A stretch of 64,000 nt of DNA from Diplocarpon mali. Lineage: Eukaryota > Ascomycota > Leotiomycetes > Helotiales > Drepanopezizaceae. How positions within the stretch are numbered: position 1 is the first letter of the stretch; each line of letters begins with the position of its first letter. Under the pieces are notes generated by a model, which did not search any database, was not told where the DNA came from, and saw only the letters and a program-made list of their open reading frames with translations. Positions 58,219-64,000 of the stretch are shown here, in pieces. Position numbers and translations under genes: made by a program. The stretch covers positions 55,511 to 119,510 of the forward strand of contig JAENRP010000122.1 in the NCBI GenBank assembly GCA_024741835.1, written 5' to 3'.

Positions 58219-58750
58219 TTCTTTATCTCTTTAAGGATATGCAAATCTAACCTATTAATAATAGAGGCATCTTTAGGTGCTATAAAATTTAAGGCTAATC
58301 CTAAAGCTTTAAAGGCATTAAAGCCGATTAAATAAGATAATTCCTTTTTATCGATATTGCTAAATAATAAATAGTAGGAGGAAATAGAGGAAGAAGGGTC
58401 AATTGTAATGCCTAAACCCTTCAGATGCCGCTTCTTAATTAACAATTTTACTACTAATAATAGTACTTTTATAAGTATATTCCTCTTTATTATAAGATAA
58501 GAAGTAAAGATGTATCTTTATTACTTTTGCCCTATAGATAGTACAACCTTTATACCTTCTTATTTTCTTTATAATATAATATTCAATCTCACTTAATAAG
58601 TCCTTTAAATGCACTATAGACTCTACCTCTCAATTATAATAGTAAGAAGTAGAGGAACCTATTAGCTTATAGCCTACCCTAAACCTCTTTAATTAATTAG
58701 CCTTAGTCTTTATAATTAAGTCGTTTTAATAAAGAGAGATATAAGTGCTA
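58215..58750 (-). pseudogene. decayed minus-strand reading frame
   Basis: The frame at 58215-58445 is stop-free (LIKKRHLKGLGITIDPSSSI...) and continues upstream on the minus strand to about 58750 with TAA/TAG interruptions that fit former Gln codons. The family is unknown. It abuts the plus-strand remnant tail to tail. Confidence 0.35.
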
Positions 58751-58770
58751 CTAATAAAGAAATTCCGATT

Positions 58771-58799
58771 TTCACTTGCGGTCCTAGCCTATAAGTCAA
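58771..58799 (+). repeat. 29-bp palindrome, copy 9
   Basis: Left half TTCACTTGCGGTCC, spacer T, right half AGCCTATAAGTCAA. Confidence 0.85.
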
Positions 58800-60400
58800 T
58801 TTTATTAGAAAGTAAGTCTTAGATTATTAGATCCTACCGATTAAATAAGGGCCAGCTTTTAGAAGCCTTAATAAGTAGGTCGGCTTTTAATTGAATATAA
58901 AACTTACTCTATTTGCGAAAAAGATAAGTCGATAGACTTCTTAAGCACTTAGTTTAAAATCTCAATTAGCTTAAATGATTATAAAATTAAAGTAAAAGGA
59001 GATCTTGCGACCTATTACTAATAATAGCAATCCAATTATAGTAATAATAAAATAAGGATACCTTTTTAAAATGCTTTTAAACAATCCTTATAAGACTAGT
59101 GGTTTTATAGCCTTTTGTAATAACTATATAGCCATTTGCAATAAGAATACCTTGGAAAATAAGACTTGAATCTCTGACCTTGTCTTTTCAGTCTCTACTT
59201 TAAAGCAACCTCTAATACCTTAATAGATTAATATAAGTAGGACTACTGCACCTTTTAAGGTAGCTTTTTATCTTAAGAACTGCAGTAGCCTTTTTAAAGC
59301 CATTATTAGTCGACGCTTTTAAACGGATCTATTAGTTATAATCAAAGTATAAGAGTTATTTCTTTTTAATAAAGACGAATTGAAAATCCACTTTGCAAAA
59401 TATAATCAAAAGCTCTTTAATGCCCTTATTAAGGCCTAGACGAATATTATAAATACTAAGTCGCTTCTTTATAGACTTAAGTCTTAAGGATAATGCAATA
59501 AAGTAAATGCTATCCGAGAGCTTAATATACTAATTGATAAAGGCATTATTATAAGAAAATTCGGAAAAGAGATAAACTGAGATACTAGTATAGTATTAGA
59601 CTTTGATTTAGGAACTAATCCCTTGTTTTTACCTTTAAGTTCAGAAACGCCAAGACTGACTCGCGAGCCCGGCCTATAAGTAAGGTTGGACTTAGCTAGC
59701 TTAAGCTTATAAGAAGGTTCGGATGAACCTTAGTCACTAAATCTAAGGGTACTAATAGAAGATCCTTTAAAAGAGGTCCCTAAAGCTAAGAAATCGCTAA
59801 GAAATAAGAACTAATATAAAAGAAGAAGACTTTAAAGTGATAATAGAACTGATAATTAAATCGATTTAATCTAGAGAATTATAGTCTACCCCCCTTTTAA
59901 AAACCATTTAAAGAAATTGCAAATTAAATATTGAATTTTTTTAAGATTATTTACTTTCTATATACTTATACCTCTTTATTCTTTATTTATTATTCTATTC
60001 TATATATATTCTTTACTCTACTTTATTCTTTATATAATCTACCCTTTGATTATTTCCTTTATATATAACTTTCTAACGCTTACCTTTGAAATGTTATCCT
60101 TACCTTTAAAGAATTATTATTCACCAATTATAGGTCCTTATATATATTATACCCTACTTTTATTCCTACTTCTAAGCTTATTATACCTACTTTTCCTTTG
60201 TATATTAGCGCGATTCCAAACTCTATAAATAAGCCTCTCTTTATATAATAATTTTACTTTTTTACTTTCTTTATAACCCTACTAGACTTATAATACTAGC
60301 ACTATTACTATTATCTTTCTATTATTAATCTTTTCTAATATAGGCCTTCTATATTATTAATCTTTCTTAAATAATTATCTCTTTGTTTAAAGCTACCCTT
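58800..60400. other. AT-rich remnant DNA with short plus-strand coding traces
   Basis: Between about 59290 and 59880 a plus-strand frame reads coding-like text, for example NKDELKIHFAKYNQKLFNAL, and passes in frame through the palindrome at 59655. 59900-60400 is very AT-rich and shows nothing I can interpret. Confidence 0.4.
59655..59683 (+). repeat. 29-bp palindrome, copy 10
   Basis: Left half CTGACTCGCGAGCC, the least mutated left half in the window, spacer C, right half GGCCTATAAGTAAG. Confidence 0.88.
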
Positions 60401-61303
60401 CCTACCGACTAATTCATTATAGTACTACTAAGCTTAAATAAGAAAGCCATACTTAAGAAGAATATATTAGTCATTGCCTTAGGTAGTAAGTTAATAAATA
60501 CCACTAGTAATAAGCTAATATTAAAGGGTGGCTTTTTATAAAAGGATAAGTTACTAAGATTATTAGAAGATATAGTAAGCACCTATAGAATATTAGGTAA
60601 AATAGAATAATAGGTATTCTTAAACTTATCTATTAAAGTATTAAACTATAGAATCTCTGCGGTTGAAGAAGGATTTTTAGGCTTTAATGATTTTCTTAAG
60701 AATAAGCTTAAGACAAAGGGAATCGATTGTGAAAAATTCCTATAGGAATATTAAAGGTATACTAATTCAGTCGATCTATTTTAGAAGAATCGAGATAAGA
60801 AAAATAAGTATATAAAAAGGTTATTATAGTTTATAAGTAGTACCTATAGTACACTTTTTCAAATATACTTTATAACTGATATTACTATTAATAACGCCCT
60901 ATAGGAGCTTAGTAAAATTTTTAAGATATACTAATTAATAGCAAAGGCTATATAGGTATTAAATTATTTCACTATCTAAGAGGGTATGAAAAAGCTATAG
61001 GGAAATAGTGCGTAAAGTAGAAAATTTATAGGTTTCTTAAGTACTATTATCCACTTTGCCATTTAGACTATAAAGGACAGTCCCTCTTAGTATAATAATA
61101 TTGCATTGCTAGACTAAATAGTTCTAGATACCCTCGGTTTGCAATAGTCATAATATGATTTACTTATTATAAAGGAAAAGATGATCTATTTAGCTAAGTA
61201 TACTATAAACTACTTTAATAATAAGATAGAAAGATAGGAGTTTATTATACCTGCCGCTTAGAAAATGCTGCTACCCTTAGAAGATTCAATTGATAAGTAA
61301 AAT

Positions 61304-61332
61304 TTGACTTATAAGCCTGGCCTATAAGTAGA
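61304..61332 (+). repeat. 29-bp palindrome, copy 11
   Basis: Left half TTGACTTATAAGCC, spacer T, right half GGCCTATAAGTAGA. In the long unknown frame it reads LTYKPGL, a stop, then VE. Confidence 0.88.
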
Positions 61333-61489
61333 AGTACTATATAAGGAGGATATCCTTAAGCCAGAGGTACTTATAATACCTAGAACTTAAATAGCTAACT
61401 ATCGCGATTATTAATTATCAGACTTAAATGAGTTTGATTTACTATCCTTAGAGATGCCCTAAACACCTAGAATACTAGTAGTAAAGAAG

Positions 61490-61518
61490 TTGACTTATAA
61501 GCCTGGCCTATAAGTTAG
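61490..61518 (+). repeat. 29-bp palindrome, copy 12
   Basis: Left half TTGACTTATAAGCC, spacer T, right half GGCCTATAAGTTAG. Its left half, spacer and first ten right-half bases equal copy 11, 186 bp away, while the flanks differ. Confidence 0.88.
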
Positions 61519-62719
61519 AATATATAATAATATAGACTTTGAAGATAATCTAATAGATAAAGAGAATAACCCTATTACTAATATAATAGAAATTTTTGAT
61601 AATACTAAGAAGGATATAGCCGATATTATACAAACCTTTTCTAAAGACTTATAAAAATTTGTTTTGAAATTCTATAAGTTAATAATAAAGCATTTGAAAA
61701 AGGAAGGTTAAGGAGAAGTTTTACTAGTATAGGAAGCGATGGTAAGAGCTATTAAATAAATTATAAAGCTATAATAAGACGAATTTTCTATAGATAATAT
61801 TATGCATTTCTTTATTAAGTATAAGAAATCGAAGGGCAATTACTATATCTTTAAAGAAAAGCTAGAAAATAGTATAATAATTATATCTATAGAGTGCTAT
61901 GAAGTTCCCTTTAATATTAAGATAATACTTTAATATAGCAATAGATTTAAGATTGCGGTAATACTAGAGATAAAGATATAATTAAGCAAATTTGTAATAA
62001 GGATATTTAAGGACTTTAGTTTCGAAAAATTTTATACTTTATATAAACGATAATATGCATAATATTATAAGCTGATAATAGTATCTTTAACTAATAAGCA
62101 AGTTTCCTTTAATATATATAAATTTTATACTGCACCTAACCTAAAGTTGTTTTTACTGCACCTAAGGAATTATGCAATTATAGCTACTGGTAATAGAATA
62201 GTAAGCTAGGTTAAGAAAGATATATTATTAGGTTTCGCTAAGTTTAAAGTAGAGCCTAAAGCTTTGAAATTATTCTATAATATCGCTTGGACTCCTGCTT
62301 AGTATAGTATTATACTGATTAGTAATAATCTGATATTACTTTATAGCAAAGGTTTTTTAAATATACTTAAATTATTCAGCTGCGCTTTCTTAAGTACTAT
62401 ACATATGTATAGTCACGGTAATTATAGAAAGAATTCATTTTTAATAATAGTATAAGAGGAGCTAGAAATGTACTGATACCATTTCTAGACCTTAGATAAG
62501 AAGCTAAGCCCCCCCTTTGCCTTCCTTTATAATATGACTTATAGCTTAATATAGCAGACTTTAAGGATGCACTATAGTCTGTATCTTAGTGCTCTATTAA
62601 CTTATTATAATTCTTTATATAAGCTAGTAGCATATCCTGAGTCTATATAGTTTATAAGTATTAACTACTATTTGCGAATTGTTTCTATTAAGATTAACGC
62701 TAATATAAGATTTGTAAAA

Positions 62720-62748
62720 TTGACTCTTAGGCCTGGCTCGCGGGTTAA
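62720..62748 (+). repeat. 29-bp palindrome, copy 13
   Basis: Left half TTGACTCTTAGGCC, spacer T, right half GGCTCGCGGGTTAA. It is the only copy keeping CGCG in this right-half position and is important for inferring the ancestral sequence. It reads LTLRPGSRVN. Confidence 0.88.
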
Positions 62749-63541
62749 TCTATTTAATAATAGAACCATTGACTACTATATGATTCTAGCAGCTAAATAA
62801 TCGACTAGAGAATTTGCTATATAGGAAAAGTCTTATAAGTCATCTATACTTATACCTTATTGCCTTAAGAACTCTTAATAGATCTTATTAAATCTGGCAT
62901 AGAGCGCAGCTTAATAGAAAGAATTAAATACTAAGGATAGAATAATTCTAAAGGAATATATTTTTAATAAGACTACTCTATTCTTAGTATTTATAAGATA
63001 AGGTACCTTTATTAACTTGGATTCTAATAGAGAACCTGGAAAGGGTAGTTTTCTTACTATTAGTAATAATTATATAGAAGTTATTGGTAATAAATCACTT
63101 GAGAATAGCGCTAACCTAGAAAAATTCATTATCAATTCTATTTATATAAAGAAATTAAGTATAGCGAGATAGAGTATTACTAGAAAAGCCTTAGCTAAGT
63201 TTCGTATAACGCTTAATATAATAAAAGGTAGTCTACTATTAGACGCTCTTATAAGAAGACGATTATAGAATGATCTATTAATAGTAATGACTATAAAGGA
63301 TTTGTTTGCAAAAGATGTATCTTAGCTAATAGCATATTTAAAGAAGTATAAATAAGAACTTTTTAAAGATTTTACTAATACTTAGAAGCTAGTTCAATAA
63401 CTAAAGCTATAGTTATATAGTAATAAGTCTTAGATAAAGACTAAGGATATAGATAATAATATTAAAGCTAATAATATAATTAATAAGACAATACTCTTTA
63501 AGAAGTATAGTATTAAGAAGCCTTATATAAAGATACTTAAT

Positions 63542-63570
63542 ATAACTCCTAGGCCTAGCCTGCAACTTGA
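63542..63570 (+). repeat. 29-bp palindrome, copy 14
   Basis: Left half ATAACTCCTAGGCC, spacer T, right half AGCCTGCAACTTGA. It reads ITPRPSLQLD in the long unknown frame. Confidence 0.75.
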
Positions 63571-63960
63571 TCTATCAAAGGGTAAGGCTAAGGAAGTAGT
63601 ATTTGTAGAATCTCCTGCCTCCCTCTCCTCTATTATTAACAATTCCTTTAAAGATAATAATAATAATAATAATAATAATACTACTATATAAGTCTCTCTC
63701 CTTATTAGCAGAAGCTGTTATACTATATTAGCATTTGCAAAGAGTATAGAAGCTCCTGCCATACTAAGACCTACCTTATTAGATACTAATAGCGATGCTA
63801 TAAGAAGAAGTGGTCGTTTAGCAAAGAGAGTATTATCTAGTAATAGTTCTTCTTATCCTTTAAAGAGAATTAAGGAAAACTGACGCTTAGGTTAGTTCTA
63901 TTTTAATTGTTTTTTTTTATAATTCTATAGCTTATTTGTTTGTTTTACTAGTTTCTTTTT

Positions 63961-63989
63961 CTGACTCCTAGGCCTAGTCTATAGGTAAA
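63961..63989 (+). repeat. 29-bp palindrome, copy 15
   Basis: Left half CTGACTCCTAGGCC, spacer T, right half AGTCTATAGGTAAA. It is the last copy, 11 bp from the window end, so the family probably continues beyond it. Confidence 0.8.
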
Positions 63990-64000
63990 AAGCGTATATA

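Larger units (their letters stand above)
60411..63883 (+). pseudogene. decayed about 1150-codon reading frame, unknown family
   Basis: This is the longest coherent frame of the AT-rich block. It is interrupted mainly by TAG/TAA at positions suited to Gln or Trp. Coding-like pieces include ISAVEEGFLGFNDFLKNKLK, AVILEIKIQLSKFVIRIFKD, FKVEPKALKLFYNIA, and a C terminus with a poly-Asn run encoded by an AAT microsatellite (63654-63680) and SDAIRRSGRLAKRVLSSNSS before a TGA stop. Four palindrome copies (61304, 61490, 62720, 63542) lie inside it without shifting the frame. I recognise no domain. A gag-like or accessory transposon protein is possible. Confidence 0.5.

Noticed and set aside
60046..60228. 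60-codon hydrophobic frame resembling membrane segments
   Set aside because: It comes from T-rich sequence in the AT-rich block; such frames are expected by composition.

Overview
The window is nuclear DNA from a filamentous ascomycete (Pezizomycotina). The evidence is short GT-AG introns of about 45-180 nt, a FacB-type acetate regulator, a Ste2-type pheromone receptor, an ESCRT-I Vps23 and a PMP3 proteolipid. A leotiomycete is plausible, but the lineage cannot be fixed from sequence reading alone. No tRNA, rRNA, CRISPR array or telomere repeat was recognised.

Positions 1-40,100 are ordinary to moderately gene-poor chromosome. In order, the genes are: PMP3 (-); a Ygr210-type Obg GTPase (+); a small mitochondrial-looking protein (-); facB-like Zn2Cys6 regulator (-); SET-domain protein (-); an orphan 392-aa protein (-); Pgc1-type glycerophosphodiester phosphodiesterase (-); a 6.5-kb gene-poor island; STE2 (+); an orphan disordered basic protein (+); VPS23 (-); indoleamine 2,3-dioxygenase (+); a type-B carboxylesterase (+); a single-pass membrane orphan (-); a 4.3-kb sparse region; and a small secreted protein (+). 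Exon models were rebuilt by hand from splice signals and frame continuity. The genes look like unrelated housekeeping and accessory functions and do not form a metabolic cluster. The sparse stretches hold three kinds of MITE-like terminal-inverted-repeat elements.

At about 40.1 kb the composition changes sharply. The remaining 24 kb is AT-rich, TpA-rich transposon graveyard consistent with repeat-induced point mutation (RIP). It contains a Ty1/copia RNase H remnant (-), a gag-like remnant (+), a Ty3/gypsy remnant (-), a second and different Ty3/gypsy remnant (+), and at least two long decayed reading frames of unknown nature (+). Most stops in these frames are TAG/TAA, where CAG, CAA or TGG codons are the likely ancestors.

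The most unusual signal is a family of at least 15 dispersed 29-bp palindromes, all inside the AT-rich block. The half-site is close to TTGACTCGCGAGCC, followed by one spacer base and then the reverse complement. Many copies lie inside the decayed transposon reading frames without breaking the frame, often reading Leu-Thr-x-x-Pro-Gly-Leu-x-Val. This resembles, by analogy only, the coding palindromic elements known from Rickettsia. The small secreted protein gene sits directly at the border of the block, a typical position for candidate effectors.
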